Shown here: positions 34,656 through 45,208 of the stretch, in pieces
Layout: each line of letters opens with the position of its first letter
How positions within the stretch are numbered: position 1 is the stretch's first letter
DNA from: Aurantimonas endophytica
Lineage (GTDB): Bacteria > Pseudomonadota > Alphaproteobacteria > Rhizobiales > Rhizobiaceae
DNA: 64,000 bases
Reading direction: 5' to 3'
Assembly: GCF_014196845.1 (NCBI RefSeq)
Contig: NZ_JACIEM010000001.1
Location: 992,001-1,056,000, forward strand
Notes under the pieces: model-generated
Told to the model about the DNA's origin: nothing
Databases searched by the model: none
What the model saw: the letters and a program-made list of their open reading frames with translations, nothing else
Program-made: the position numbers and the translations under genes

Positions 34656-35855
34656 ATGACCGACCAGACCACCACCGCCATCGCCCGGCGTCCGATGCTC
34701 GTCACGTTGATGATCGCCTCGGCGCTGTCGCCGCTGGCGATCAACATCTTCATTCCTTCGATGACGTCGATCGCACGGGATCTCCAGGCCGACGGCGCGA
34801 CCATCGGACTCGGCCTGTCGTTGTATCTGATCGCGACGGCGCTCATTCAGCTGATCGCGGGCCCGCTGTCCGACCGCTATGGCCGGCGGCCGGTGATCCT
34901 CGGCGGCATGATGCTCTTCCTTGTCGGCACGGCCATGTGCCTGGCCGCCGAGGGACCGGGACTGTTCCTGGCCGGCCGCATCGTGCAGTCGGCGAGCGCG
35001 ACCGGCATCGCCCTCTCCCGGGCGATCGTGCGCGACGTCTACAGCCGCGAACGCGCGGCAGCGATGATCGGCTACGTGACGATGGGACTTGCGGTGGCGC
35101 CGATGATCGGCCCCGCTCTCGGCGGACTGATGGATACCGCCTTCGGCTGGCGTAGCGTGTTCTGGCTGCTCGGCGGCGTCGGCGTTCTCACCGTCGGGTT
35201 GCTCGCCTTCGACCTGTCCGAGACCAACGCCGAGCGCGGCAAGCCGTTCTTCTCGCAGTTCGGCAGCTACTCGCTCCTCCTGGGATCGAGCGCCTTCTGG
35301 ATCTACGTGGGCGCATCGGCCCTCACCTCGGCTGTGTTCTTCGCCTTTCTCGGCGGCGCGCCCTTCATCGCCGTCGAGGTGCTGCACATGACCCCCGCCG
35401 GCTACGGCTTCTGGTTCATCCTCTGCTCGATCGGCTACGTCATCGGCAATTACGGAACCGCACGCTATTCGGAACGCCTCAGCATCAAGACGATGATGGT
35501 CGCGGGCACCACGCTGACGGTCTTCGCCGCCGTGGTCGGCGCGGTCGCGATCGGCGCCGGGATGCAGTCGCCGATGACGCTGTTCGCGCCGATGATGCTG
35601 GTCGGTCTCGGCAACGGCCTCGTCCTGCCCACCGCGACGGCCGGCGGCGTCAGCGTGCGCCCCGAGGCGGCGGGCGCTGCGGCGGGCCTTCTTGGCGCCT
35701 GCCAAATCGGGCTCGGGGCAGTCGCCTCGATCCTCGCCGCGATTCTCGCAACAGGCACGGGCGGCGCTTTCGGGATGGCGCTGCTGATGCTCGGCTTCGG
35801 GATTGCCGGCCTCGTCTGCACGCTTCTGGCCAAGCGGGTGCGGAACAGCGGCTGA
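34656..35855 (+). CDS. Bcr/CflA-type MFS drug exporter
   Basis: The 399-aa protein has twelve spans and the DHA1 motif GPLSDRYGRRPVILGG (about 67-82), with AINIFIPSMTSIARDL typical of the Bcr/CflA group (bicyclomycin and sulfonamide exporters in E. coli). The ATG at 34656 follows AGGGAAG. The substrate is not deducible. It is separated from the DMT gene by 73 nt and may share a transcript. Confidence 0.9.
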   Translation: MTDQTTTAIARRPMLVTLMIASALSPLAINIFIPSMTSIARDLQADGATIGLGLSLYLIATALIQLIAGPLSDRYGRRPVILGGMMLFLVGTAMCLAAEGPGLFLAGRIVQSASATGIALSRAIVRDVYSRERAAAMIGYVTMGLAVAPMIGPALGGLMDTAFGWRSVFWLLGGVGVLTVGLLAFDLSETNAERGKPFFSQFGSYSLLLGSSAFWIYVGASALTSAVFFAFLGGAPFIAVEVLHMTPAGYGFWFILCSIGYVIGNYGTARYSERLSIKTMMVAGTTLTVFAAVVGAVAIGAGMQSPMTLFAPMMLVGLGNGLVLPTATAGGVSVRPEAAGAAAGLLGACQIGLGAVASILAAILATGTGGAFGMALLMLGFGIAGLVCTLLAKRVRNSG

Positions 35856-35985
35856 GATATCGGTGGGGCCTATCGTCACGGTTGCCTTGCAAGGCGAAAA
35901 AATGGCAGCATCGCCTGTCTTCGCGGCATGCTGCTTTTCCGGGCGTCCGAGCAGCGTGACCGCCAACAACAACGATGAGGTCTCC

Positions 35986-36783
35986 ATGCGATTCACCCGA
36001 ACTCTCGCGCTCGCCACCGCGGTCGCTGCCCTGCTCGCCGGTCCCGCGGCCGCACAGGAAAGCGACGCCGACAAGGACTGGTCCAAGGTCGTGATCGGGA
36101 CCGAGGGTGCCTATCCGCCCTTCAACTTTCTCGACGCGGCCGGCGAGCTCAAGGGCTTCGACGTCGACATCGCCAAGGCGCTTTGCGACCAGATGAAGGT
36201 CGAGTGCACCTTCGTCACCCAGGACTGGGACGGCATGATCCCGGCGCTCCAGAACGGCAATTTCGATGCCCTGATCGCCTCGATGTCGATCACGCCGGAG
36301 CGTGAGCAGCAGATCGCCTTTAGCGACAAATACTATCAGACGCCGCCGGCCATCGCCGTGCCGAAGGATTCCGACATCGCGGAAGCCACGGCCGAGGCGC
36401 TTTCCGGCAAGGCGATCGGCGCCCAGACGGCGACCACGCACGCCCAGGCCGCCGAAGCCCTGTTCCCGGACGCCGACATCCGGCTCTATCCGACCGCCGA
36501 AGAGTACAAGCTCGACATCGAGAGCGGCCGCGTCGACGCGGTGATGGACGATGTCGTGGTCCTGTCCGAATGGATCGACAGCGAGGCAGGCGCCTGCTGC
36601 AAGATCTTGGGCACGCTGCCCGCCGACCCCGCCATCTATGGCAGCGGCGTCGGGATCGGCCTGCGCAAGGGCAACGATAAGCTGAAGGGCATGTTCGACG
36701 AGGCGATCGCCGCCATCCGCGAGAACGGCACCTACAAGACCATCCAGGACCAGTATTTCGACTTCGACGTCTACGGCGAGTGA
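35986..36783 (+). CDS. Amino-acid ABC transporter substrate-binding protein
   Basis: The 265-aa periplasmic protein has a signal peptide (MRFTRTLALATAVAALLAGPAAA) and the SBP_bac_3 fold: VIGTEGAYPPFNFLD, GFDVDIAKALCDQM, DFDALIASMSIT-like DALIASMSITPERE. It belongs to the His/Lys/Arg/ornithine-binding group. ATG 35986 is used; upstream in-frame extension lacks a ribosome site. The matching permeases lie at 37943-39471, beyond a reverse-strand metallo-beta-lactamase gene, and no ATPase gene is in the neighbourhood. A strong bidirectional terminator follows. Confidence 0.93.
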   Translation: MRFTRTLALATAVAALLAGPAAAQESDADKDWSKVVIGTEGAYPPFNFLDAAGELKGFDVDIAKALCDQMKVECTFVTQDWDGMIPALQNGNFDALIASMSITPEREQQIAFSDKYYQTPPAIAVPKDSDIAEATAEALSGKAIGAQTATTHAQAAEALFPDADIRLYPTAEEYKLDIESGRVDAVMDDVVVLSEWIDSEAGACCKILGTLPADPAIYGSGVGIGLRKGNDKLKGMFDEAIAAIRENGTYKTIQDQYFDFDVYGE

Positions 36784-36796
36784 GACTGGGTCACGA

Positions 36797-36829
36797 AGAA
36801 AGCGCGGCGTCACGCGACGCCGCGCTTCG
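36797..36829. terminator. Bidirectional terminator between convergent genes
   Basis: A perfect 11-bp stem AGCGCGGCGTC / GACGCCGCGCT with a 4-nt ACGC loop (36801-36826) is flanked by AAGAA and TTC. It lies between the stops of the substrate-binding protein gene and the convergent hydrolase gene. Confidence 0.8.
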
Positions 36830-36842
36830 ACGGGCGATGCGA

Positions 36843-37817
36843 TCAGAGTTCGTAGGTCCAGGGGGACGGCTGGAACGCGTAGGTGTCCTCCTCCAGCCCC
36901 TTCACGAGATGGCCGATGCCCGGGAACGAGATGTGCATGCCGGCAACGCGTGTGCGCTCCGCCGCGACCTCTGCCAGGATAGCCTGGCGGGTCGCAATGG
37001 CCGTTGCGCCATCGGCGTCGAAGGCGACGCCGACACCAGGCTTTGCGAACTGCACCGGCGCCACATGGACGATGTCGCCCCAGACGAGGAGACTGTCCTC
37101 GCCGCTGCCGACGAGGAAGCCGCAATGGCCGGGCGTGTGGCCGAACAGCTCGCGGGCGGTGATGCCGGGCACCACTTCCGCGGACCCGGTGAAGGTCTTG
37201 ACGCGGTCACCGTAGCCATCGATCACCGCCTTGGCGCCATCGAAGAAGGGCTTGAACTCGTCGGGCGCCGCTTCGCGGTTGTCGGCACTCGCCCAGAAGG
37301 ACGTCTCGATCTCATGCAGGTGAACGTCGGCATTGGGGAACGCCGGCTGCCCGTCGACCAGCATCGCACCGATATGGTCGGGATGCAGATGCGTGAGCAG
37401 GACCGCCGTGATCGCGTCCGGGGCGATGCCGGCCGCATCGAGCCCGGGCATCAGCTGGCCGAGGCTGGGCAGCATGCCTGCGCCGCCGGCATCGATCAGC
37501 ACCGTCTGGTCCGCCGTCTGCACGGTATAGGCATTGACGCCGGTCACCACCGGCGAGGCGCCCTCCCGGAAGGCGGCGGACAGGATCTCGCTGGCTGCCT
37601 CCGGCGTGATGTTGGACAAGAGCGCGGTATCGATCGTCAGGTGGCCGTCGGAGATAGCGGTAACGATCGCATCTCCCACCTTCAGGCGCTGCACGGCGAC
37701 GAACTGCGAAGCGCCGCCCGCAGCCGCGGATTGTGCGTTCGCCGGGACAAGTGCGAATTTGACGAGAACGGGAGCGGCCAGCGCTCCGGCAAGAAGCGAG
37801 CGTCGGGACATCGTCAT
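36843..37817 (-). CDS. Exported metallo-beta-lactamase-fold hydrolase
   Basis: The 324-aa protein has a Tat-like leader (SRRSLLAG followed by a hydrophobic stretch, end near ANA, residue 28) and an MBL domain with the metal motif HLHPDHIG (143-150), a later HTPGHC and a GDIVH. Such proteins are Zn hydrolases acting in the periplasm, commonly annotated as quorum-quenching lactonase-like or general hydrolases; the substrate is unknown. It sits on the opposite strand between the amino-acid binding protein and its permeases. GGAGA precedes the ATG. Confidence 0.88.
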   Translation of the reverse strand: MTMSRRSLLAGALAAPVLVKFALVPANAQSAAAGGASQFVAVQRLKVGDAIVTAISDGHLTIDTALLSNITPEAASEILSAAFREGASPVVTGVNAYTVQTADQTVLIDAGGAGMLPSLGQLMPGLDAAGIAPDAITAVLLTHLHPDHIGAMLVDGQPAFPNADVHLHEIETSFWASADNREAAPDEFKPFFDGAKAVIDGYGDRVKTFTGSAEVVPGITARELFGHTPGHCGFLVGSGEDSLLVWGDIVHVAPVQFAKPGVGVAFDADGATAIATRQAILAEVAAERTRVAGMHISFPGIGHLVKGLEEDTYAFQPSPWTYEL

Positions 37818-37942
37818 GGCGGAAAGTTCTCCGTGATTGGGAGCACGACACTAGGCCGGTCTCGAAAGGTCGCAAGACCGGTCGGCGGCGAACAATCCGT
37901 CGGCGAGGCTGAGATGCGGCTCCGGACCAGGAGGCGCGCCTG

Positions 37943-38653
37943 ATGCAGGAGGCACTGGTTCTCCTTGGCTTCGGCGAGACCGGATGGGGCGACGAAATCG
38001 CGGCCGGTGTCCTTCTGACCGTGTCGCTGTCGCTGGTGACCTTGCCGATCGGCCTCGTCGCCGGTTTCCTCCTGTCGCTCGCCAAGCAGTCGGAGGACCG
38101 GCTGCTCAATCTCTCGGCCAACATCTACACGACGATCTTCCGCGGCCTGCCGGAGCTCCTGACGCTGTTCCTGGTCTATTTCGGCCTCAACAGCGCGTTG
38201 CGCTCGTTGAGCGGCGCGAGCGGCCTGCCCGAGATCGCGCTGTCGAGCTTTCAGGCCGGCGTCATCACGCTCAGCCTGATATTCACGGCCTTCGCCAGCG
38301 AAGTCTTTCTCTCCGCTTTCCGGGCCATTCCCAATGGCCAGCGCGAGGGCGGAGCCGCATTGGGGCTCCGCAAGTCCCGCGTCATGCTTTTGATCATCCT
38401 GCCGCAGCTCATCAAGATCGCCCTGCCGGGCCTTGGCAATCTCTGGCAGAACCTCATCAAGGACACCGCCCTCGTTTCCGTGATCGGACTGACGGAGATT
38501 TTGCGACAGACACAGATCGCCGCGCGCGTGACCCGGGAGCCCTTCCTGTTCTTCGGCGTCGCCTGCGCCCTCTATCTGATCCTGACCCTGATCTCGTCCT
38601 TTGCGCTCGGGAGAATCGGTCGCTGGACCAAGCGCGGCGAGATGGCGAGTTGA
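37943..38653 (+). CDS. Amino-acid ABC transporter permease (HisQ-like)
   Basis: The 236-aa inner-membrane protein has about five spans and the polar-amino-acid permease signature IFRGLPELLTLFLVYFGL, plus the EAA loop EGGAALGLRKSRVMLLIILPQ (cited as EGGAALGLRKS). AGGAGG lies 9 nt before the ATG. It overlaps the second permease gene by 4 nt (TTGA). Together with the upstream substrate-binding protein it forms an incomplete polar amino acid importer. Confidence 0.92.
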   Translation: MQEALVLLGFGETGWGDEIAAGVLLTVSLSLVTLPIGLVAGFLLSLAKQSEDRLLNLSANIYTTIFRGLPELLTLFLVYFGLNSALRSLSGASGLPEIALSSFQAGVITLSLIFTAFASEVFLSAFRAIPNGQREGGAALGLRKSRVMLLIILPQLIKIALPGLGNLWQNLIKDTALVSVIGLTEILRQTQIAARVTREPFLFFGVACALYLILTLISSFALGRIGRWTKRGEMAS

Positions 38654-39471
38654 GCGTCGCCGAGCGGATCATCGCGGCCTCGCCACCGCCGGAAGCCCTC
38701 GCCCGGCGTCGCCCCATCGCCGGCATCCTCGCCATCGCCTTCTGGATCGTGGCCGCAGTGGGCTTCGTCGTTTACCTCGCCGCGGTTTTCGACCTGACGC
38801 TCTTCAGCCGCTTTGGCCTGTCCTACCTCTCCGGCCTGTGGGTCACCGTCTCGCTGGTCGTCGTCTCCTTCGTCTGCGGCGCGATCGTCTCCGTGCCGCT
38901 TGCCTTCGGCCGCATGTCGAAGAACCTGGTCGCGCAATGGTCAGCGTTTGCCTTCGTCAATTTCTTCCGCGGCACGCCGCTGATCGCCCAGATCTTCCTC
39001 GTCTATTACGGCTTCGGACAGTTCCGCGGGTTCTTCGAGGCGATCGGGCTCTGGGGGTTCTTTCGCGAGGCCTGGTACTGCGCCCTGTTCTCGCTTGCCT
39101 TGAACACTGCCGCCTATCAGGCGGAGATACTGCGCGGCGCCATCGAGAGCGTGCCGCGCGGCCAGTGGGAGGGCGCCAGGTCGCTCGGTCTGTCGCGGCG
39201 CGTGATCTTCTGGAAGGTGGTACTGCCGCAGGCGATGATCGTCGCGCTGCGTCCCTACGCCAACGAAATCATCCTGATGATCAAGGCCTCCGCCATCGTC
39301 GCGATCATCACCGTCTACGACCTGTTCGGCGAGACGCGGCAGGCCTATTCGCGCACCTTCGACTTCCAGACCTATGTCTGGGCCGCCCTGCTGTATCTCT
39401 CCATCGTCGAGGCGCTGCGCCACGCGACGAACTTCGCCGAGCGTCGGCTGACAAGGCATCTGAAGCGGTAG
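38650..39471 (+). CDS. Amino-acid ABC transporter permease (HisM-like)
   Basis: The 273-aa protein has an N-terminal cytoplasmic segment, about five to six spans, and the signature FFRGTPLIAQIFLVYYGFGQ with the EAA loop EGARSLGLSRRVIFWKVVLPQ (cited as EGARSLGLSRR). The start is most likely TTG at 38650, which overlaps the previous stop (TTGA); no ATG or GTG lies at a plausible place. An ATPase gene would be expected next but a dehydrogenase follows, so the ATPase must be shared or elsewhere. Confidence 0.88.
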   Translation: MSVAERIIAASPPPEALARRRPIAGILAIAFWIVAAVGFVVYLAAVFDLTLFSRFGLSYLSGLWVTVSLVVVSFVCGAIVSVPLAFGRMSKNLVAQWSAFAFVNFFRGTPLIAQIFLVYYGFGQFRGFFEAIGLWGFFREAWYCALFSLALNTAAYQAEILRGAIESVPRGQWEGARSLGLSRRVIFWKVVLPQAMIVALRPYANEIILMIKASAIVAIITVYDLFGETRQAYSRTFDFQTYVWAALLYLSIVEALRHATNFAERRLTRHLKR

Positions 39472-39565
39472 CGGGTCTCGACTTCGAGCCGCACAACAGG
39501 GAAAAGCCGATCGGGCCGCCGCACCGCCGGCCCGACATATGCATCGATCAAGGGGGGAAGCCGGC

Positions 39566-40435
39566 ATGGCGAAGACAGCATTCATCGGATTGGGCGTGAT
39601 GGGTTACCCGATGGCGGGTCACCTCAAGGCGAAGGGCGGCCATGACGTGACCGTCTTCAACCGCAGCGCGGAGAAGGCGCAGAAATGGGCGGGCGAACAT
39701 GGCGGCGCCCATGCCACGACGCCGCGTGAAGCCGCCGACGGCGCCGACTTCGTGTTCACCTGCGTCGGCAATGACGACGATGTCCGCTCGGTGGTCTACG
39801 GCGACGACGGCGTCTTCGCCGGCATGAAGCCGGGCGCGACGCTGATCGACAACACCACCGCCTCGGCCGAACTCGCCCGCGAACTCGATGCGGCGGCGCG
39901 CGAAAAGGGCTTCAAGTTCATCGACGCGCCGGTTTCGGGCGGCCAGGCGGGCGCCGAGAACGGCGTCCTGACCGTGATGTGCGGCGGTGAGGAAGCCGAC
40001 TTCGCGGCGGCCAAGCCGGTGATCGATGCCTACGCGAAGATGGTCGGCCTGATGGGTCCGGCCGGCTCCGGCCAGCTGACCAAGATGATGAACCAAATCT
40101 GCATCGCCGGCCTCGTCGAGGGCCTGTCGGAGGCGATCGCCTTCGGCCAGAAATCCGGTCTCGACATCGAGAAGGTGATCGGCGTCATCTCCAAGGGCGC
40201 CGCCGGCTCCTGGCAGATGGAGAACCGCTACAAGACGATGATCGCCGATCATTACGAGCACGGCTTTGCGGTCGAATGGATGCGCAAGGATCTCGGCATC
40301 TGCCTCGCTGAGGCTAGGCGCAACGGCGCCACCCTGCCCGTCACCGCACTCGTCGACCAGTTCTACGCGGAGGTCGAGGCGATGGGCGGCAAGCGCTGGG
40401 ACACGTCGAGCCTGCTCGCCCGCCTCAACCGGTAA
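39566..40435 (+). CDS. NAD(P)-dependent beta-hydroxyacid dehydrogenase
   Basis: The 289-aa protein belongs to the 3-hydroxyisobutyrate/tartronate-semialdehyde reductase family. The Rossmann motif GLGVMGYPMAGHL is near the N terminus. The substrate motif DAPVSGGQAGAENG and the catalytic-Lys region GSGQLTKMMNQ are present. AAGGGGGGAAG precedes the ATG at 39566. The precise hydroxyacid is not clear; closeness to amino acid transport genes could suggest valine or serine-related metabolism, but this is only a guess. Confidence 0.9.
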   Translation: MAKTAFIGLGVMGYPMAGHLKAKGGHDVTVFNRSAEKAQKWAGEHGGAHATTPREAADGADFVFTCVGNDDDVRSVVYGDDGVFAGMKPGATLIDNTTASAELARELDAAAREKGFKFIDAPVSGGQAGAENGVLTVMCGGEEADFAAAKPVIDAYAKMVGLMGPAGSGQLTKMMNQICIAGLVEGLSEAIAFGQKSGLDIEKVIGVISKGAAGSWQMENRYKTMIADHYEHGFAVEWMRKDLGICLAEARRNGATLPVTALVDQFYAEVEAMGGKRWDTSSLLARLNR

Positions 40436-40538
40436 CGCGTTCTCGCCAATGTCGCGCGGGCCGCATGAACAAGCTCGCGCGACGCCGCAACAATCCTCCG
40501 CAACCGATTCTGCCGACTCGTCTATCCGCGCTGGCGAC

Positions 40539-41024
40539 TCAATCCCCGCGCGGCTCCTTGTCGAGCACCAGATAGTCGAGCGGCAGCTCTGTGGTGTACT
40601 TGATCTGCTCCATCGCAAACGACGAGGAGACGTCGCGGATCTCGATCTTCGCGATCATCCGCTTGTAGAACGCGTCGTAGGCGGCGATGTCGGGCACGAC
40701 GACGCGCAGCAGATAGTCGACGTCGCCGCTCATCCGGTAGAACTCGATGACCTCCGGAAACTCGCCGATCACCTCGGAGAAGCGCTTCAGCCATTCGTTG
40801 GAATGCGAATTGGTGCGGATCGAGACGAACACGGTGACGCGGGCATTGACCTTGACCGGGTCGAGGATGGCGACGCGGCGCTTGATGACGCCCTCTTCCT
40901 CGAGCTTCTGGATGCGGCGCCAGCAGGGCGTGGTCGACAGCCCGACACGCTTGGCGACGTCGGCCACCGCCAGCGTCGAATCCTCCTGCAGCAGCCTCAA
41001 AATCTTCTTGTCCAGCCGGTCCAT
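40539..41024 (-). CDS. Lrp/AsnC-family regulator
   Basis: The 161-aa protein has the N-terminal helix-turn-helix (MDRLDKKILRLLQEDSTLAV, STTPCWRRIQKLEEEGVI) and a C-terminal RAM/AsnC_trans_reg domain (MSGDVDYLLRVVVPDIAAYDAF, cited MSGDVDYLLRVVV). Members sense amino acids. ATG 41024 is preceded by CGGGAGTGG; an in-frame upstream start exists but overlaps the terminator region. It converges with the dehydrogenase gene. Confidence 0.93.
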   Translation of the reverse strand: MDRLDKKILRLLQEDSTLAVADVAKRVGLSTTPCWRRIQKLEEEGVIKRRVAILDPVKVNARVTVFVSIRTNSHSNEWLKRFSEVIGEFPEVIEFYRMSGDVDYLLRVVVPDIAAYDAFYKRMIAKIEIRDVSSSFAMEQIKYTTELPLDYLVLDKEPRGD

Positions 41025-41071
41025 CGCCGCACCACTCCCGTCATTCGCTTCGAGTGATAGACAAGCCTCGG

Positions 41072-41107
41072 CAAAAACAACAGGGCGCGGTGGCACGGCG
41101 CGCCCTG
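41072..41107 (-). terminator. Terminator of the GST-UDG transcript
   Basis: On the minus strand a perfect 9-bp stem CAGGGCGCG / CGCGCCCTG with a 9-nt loop (41081-41107) is followed by TTGTTTTTGC. It lies 8 nt after the UDG stop and separates it from the Lrp gene. Confidence 0.85.
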
Positions 41108-41114
41108 CCCGGCG

Positions 41115-41747
41115 TCAGACGAGTTCGGCGACGCGCCGCTGCAGTTCCGGTACCAGCTCGGCGTCGAACCAGGGATGGCGCTTCAGCCATGGCGTGTTCC
41201 GCCAGGACGGATGCGGCATTGGCAGCACCGGCGCATAGCGCCCGCGTCCCGCCAGGATTTTCCGCCAGTCCGCGACGGTCTCGGTCAGGCTCGCGCCCGC
41301 GCCCTCGACGATGTGGAAGCGCTGCGCATGGAGCCCGATCGCCAGCACCAGCTCGACCTGCGGCATCGAGGCCATCACCAGCTCGTGCCAGGTGACCCGG
41401 CATTCACGCCGCGGCGGGAGATCGCCGCCCTTGGCGTCGTTGCCGGGAAAGCAGAAGCCCATCGGCACGATCGCCAGGCGGGCGGGATCGTAGAAGATGT
41501 CCCGCCCGATCCCCAGCCATTGCCGCAGCCTGGTTCCCGAGGGATCGTTGAACGGGATCGTGGTCCGGTCGGCGATATTGCCCGGCGCCTGGCTGGCGAT
41601 GACCAGCCGCGCCGTCGACGAGACCACCAGGATCGGATTCGGCTCGATCGGCAGCGGCGCGCCGAGTGGCGCGTCCCGGCAGATCCGGCAGCCGCGGATC
41701 GTCCCGTACAGCGCTTCGGGCGTCTGCGGAAACGCGCTTTCCGTCAA
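41115..41747 (-). CDS. Uracil-DNA glycosylase family protein
   Basis: The 210-aa protein has the UDG-superfamily layout: an N-terminal CRICRDAP pair, ASQAPGNIADRTTIPFNDPSG (cited ASQAPGNIAD; the motif 1 region), MGFCFPGN, and the C-terminal MPHPSWRN (motif 2, His in the catalytic loop). COG1573-like members without all four Fe-S cysteines are common in Alphaproteobacteria, and repair activity on uracil has not been shown for most. The start overlaps the GST gene stop by 4 nt. Confidence 0.88.
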   Translation of the reverse strand: MTESAFPQTPEALYGTIRGCRICRDAPLGAPLPIEPNPILVVSSTARLVIASQAPGNIADRTTIPFNDPSGTRLRQWLGIGRDIFYDPARLAIVPMGFCFPGNDAKGGDLPPRRECRVTWHELVMASMPQVELVLAIGLHAQRFHIVEGAGASLTETVADWRKILAGRGRYAPVLPMPHPSWRNTPWLKRHPWFDAELVPELQRRVAELV

Positions 41748-42355
41748 GCCGCCGCGCTCGGCCGCGACGAGACCTCGCTGTACCAGCGCGCGACGTTGTC
41801 TAGCCCTTCCGGCATCGCGATTTTCGCCGGCTTCATGAAGTCGCAGGCGATCAGACCGGTGATGTCGGCGACGCTGAAATCGTCGCCCGCGGCAAAGCGG
41901 TTGTCCGCCAGATGCGCATCGAAGACTTCGAGAAATTCGAGTGCCTTGGGCCGGTTCGCTTCACCCCAGGCGGCAATCTGCGGCACTTCCCACGCCGCCA
42001 TCGCCGGATGGGTGTGCCGGAAGGCGGCGGCCACCGCGGCGTAGAACCCGAGTTCGAGCCGGCGATTCCACATCTCGACGCGCGCGCGGTCGAGGGCGCC
42101 GGTGCCGAACAGCGCCGGTTCGGGATGCAGTTCCTCGAAGTAGCGGCAGATCGCGATCGATTCGGTCAGCACGGTGCCGTCGTCGAGTTCGAGCACGGGA
42201 AGCCGCTTCAGGGGGTTGCGCCGGGCGATCTCCTCGGAGCGATGCGCCATCTGGCCCATGTCCACCGCCTCCATCGGCACCTCGAGCCCCTTTTCGGCCA
42301 GGAACACCCTGACACGCCGCGGATTGGGCGCGCGGCCACCGTCGAACAGCTTCAT
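41744..42355 (-). CDS. Glutathione S-transferase
   Basis: The 203-aa cytosolic protein has an N-terminal thioredoxin-fold domain with NPLKRLPVLELDDGTVLTESIAIC (cited LPVLELDDG and LTESIAI, the glutathione-binding cis-Pro and ES motif) and an all-helical C-terminal domain. The substrate is unknown. It begins with GAAGAACGATG and is co-transcribed with the UDG gene. Confidence 0.93.
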   Translation of the reverse strand: MKLFDGGRAPNPRRVRVFLAEKGLEVPMEAVDMGQMAHRSEEIARRNPLKRLPVLELDDGTVLTESIAICRYFEELHPEPALFGTGALDRARVEMWNRRLELGFYAAVAAAFRHTHPAMAAWEVPQIAAWGEANRPKALEFLEVFDAHLADNRFAAGDDFSVADITGLIACDFMKPAKIAMPEGLDNVARWYSEVSSRPSAAA

Positions 42356-42589
42356 CGTTCTTCCTCCCCGAATGCCACTCGATGAGTAGGCAGGTCACAG
42401 GCGACTGCCAAGCCCCCTGCGGTCGCGGCTGCCGCGGGCGACCTGTGCGAGCCGGAGCGTCCATCCCTTCGGGGCGCGGTCGGATTTTCCACAGGCAATC
42501 GGCATTTTCGCTCTTCCTTAAGGCATTTTTTTAAGCTTCCCGAAACATGATCGGTCGTCATCCGCGTATCCAGGCGATCGATCGAGTTC

Positions 42590-44092
<1,503 letters not shown>

Positions 44093-44234
44093 CGCTGCCC
44101 TCGCTGCGCTCGCCTCCATCGTCGCAGCCTTCGATCCAATCTGACAGGATCGTCAGGCCTCGGACGCTTGCCCGTCCGGCGCCGGCTCGCCATATCTCGG
44201 CGAAGGCGGCTGCATGCCGCGAGCCAGGACCGGA

Positions 44235-44477
44235 ATGACCATCGAAAGCCCCTGCAACCTCGTCTGCACCCTCGACCCGCTGAGCGGCTACTGCTTCGGC
44301 TGCGGCCGGACCGGCGCCGAGATCGCCGGCTGGACGGGATTCACCCCGGCCGAGCGGGGCGAACTGATGACGGTGCTGCCGGAGCGGCTGGCCACCCTCA
44401 CCCGCCCACCGCGCCGCGAGACGCGGCGCAGCGCGTTGGCCCGCGCCCGGGCTGAGGGAGGCGCCGACGATGCGTAA
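44235..44477 (+). CDS. DUF1289 cysteine-rich protein
   Basis: The 80-aa protein has the DUF1289 arrangement: SPCNLVCTLDP, then CFGCGRT, giving four cysteines suited to metal or Fe-S binding, and GWTGFTPAERGELM. It ends in a basic tail. ATG 44235 follows CAGGACCGGA; the earlier ATG 21 nt upstream is less likely. It overlaps the next gene by 8 nt. Function unknown. Confidence 0.88.
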   Translation: MTIESPCNLVCTLDPLSGYCFGCGRTGAEIAGWTGFTPAERGELMTVLPERLATLTRPPRRETRRSALARARAEGGADDA

Positions 44478-45177
44478 GAACGTCCTCCTCTGGGTGATCC
44501 TGGCGGTGCTTGGCGTCGCCTGCCTGGTGCTGGTGCTCAATGGCGACGGCGAGATCGCCGGACTTCCGGACGACCAGTTCGCGGGCCTCGCCTATTACGG
44601 CGCCTGGGGTCTGGCGCTCGCCTCGACCGCGCTGCTGATGCTGCGCACCCGCCTCGGCTTCGCCCTGAAGGCAGCGGCGATCTGGGGTCTCGCCTTCCTG
44701 GTGCTGATCGGACTCTACGCTTCCGCCCCCGAGCTGAACGCATTGAAGAACCGGCTCTTTGCCGCGCTCGTGCCGGGCAGCGTCGTAGCCGTCGCCGGCT
44801 CCGACCGCACGCAGTTCATGGCGACGCGCGGCATCGACAACCACTTCCACCTGAACGGGTCGGTCGACGGCACGCCGGTCTCCTTCATGGTCGATACCGG
44901 CGCCTCGGTCGTCGCCATGGATCGCGCCTCGGCCGAAGCACTCGGTATCGCGACCGACAACCTGCGCTTTTCACAGCGCGTCATGACCGCCAACGGCGTC
45001 GCCAACGCGGCACCGCTGCGGCTGGACACGGTCCGGATCGGCGACATCGTACGCCACGACGTCGACGCGGCGGTTATCGAGGGACAGGGTCTTGGTGTGG
45101 TGCTGCTCGGGATGAGCTTCCTGTCGACACTGACATCGTTCGACTTCCGCGGCGACCGGCTGATCCTGACCGACTAG
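44470..45177 (+). CDS. Membrane-anchored retropepsin-like aspartic protease (TIGR02281)
   Basis: The 235-aa protein has three N-terminal membrane segments (about 5-100) and a periplasmic clan AA aspartic protease domain with VDTGASVVAMD (about 140-150) and LGMSFLSTL near the C terminus. Such single-domain enzymes must dimerise. The pairing with a DUF1289 gene, overlapping by 8 nt, recurs in Alphaproteobacteria. The substrate is unknown. Confidence 0.9.
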   Translation: MRKNVLLWVILAVLGVACLVLVLNGDGEIAGLPDDQFAGLAYYGAWGLALASTALLMLRTRLGFALKAAAIWGLAFLVLIGLYASAPELNALKNRLFAALVPGSVVAVAGSDRTQFMATRGIDNHFHLNGSVDGTPVSFMVDTGASVVAMDRASAEALGIATDNLRFSQRVMTANGVANAAPLRLDTVRIGDIVRHDVDAAVIEGQGLGVVLLGMSFLSTLTSFDFRGDRLILTD

Positions 45178-45208
45178 CGGCGCCAGATCGCCGTGGACGC
45201 GACGCGCC

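Noticed and set aside
35900-35915. GCCTTGCAAGGC palindrome followed by GAAAAAA before the amino-acid binding protein gene
   Set aside because: Short stem with A rather than T on the coding strand for the upstream gene; not called a terminator.
40451-40483. Inverted repeat GTCGCGCG ... CGCGCGAC after the dehydrogenase gene
   Set aside because: Loop of 17 nt and no T-run on either side; not convincing as a terminator.
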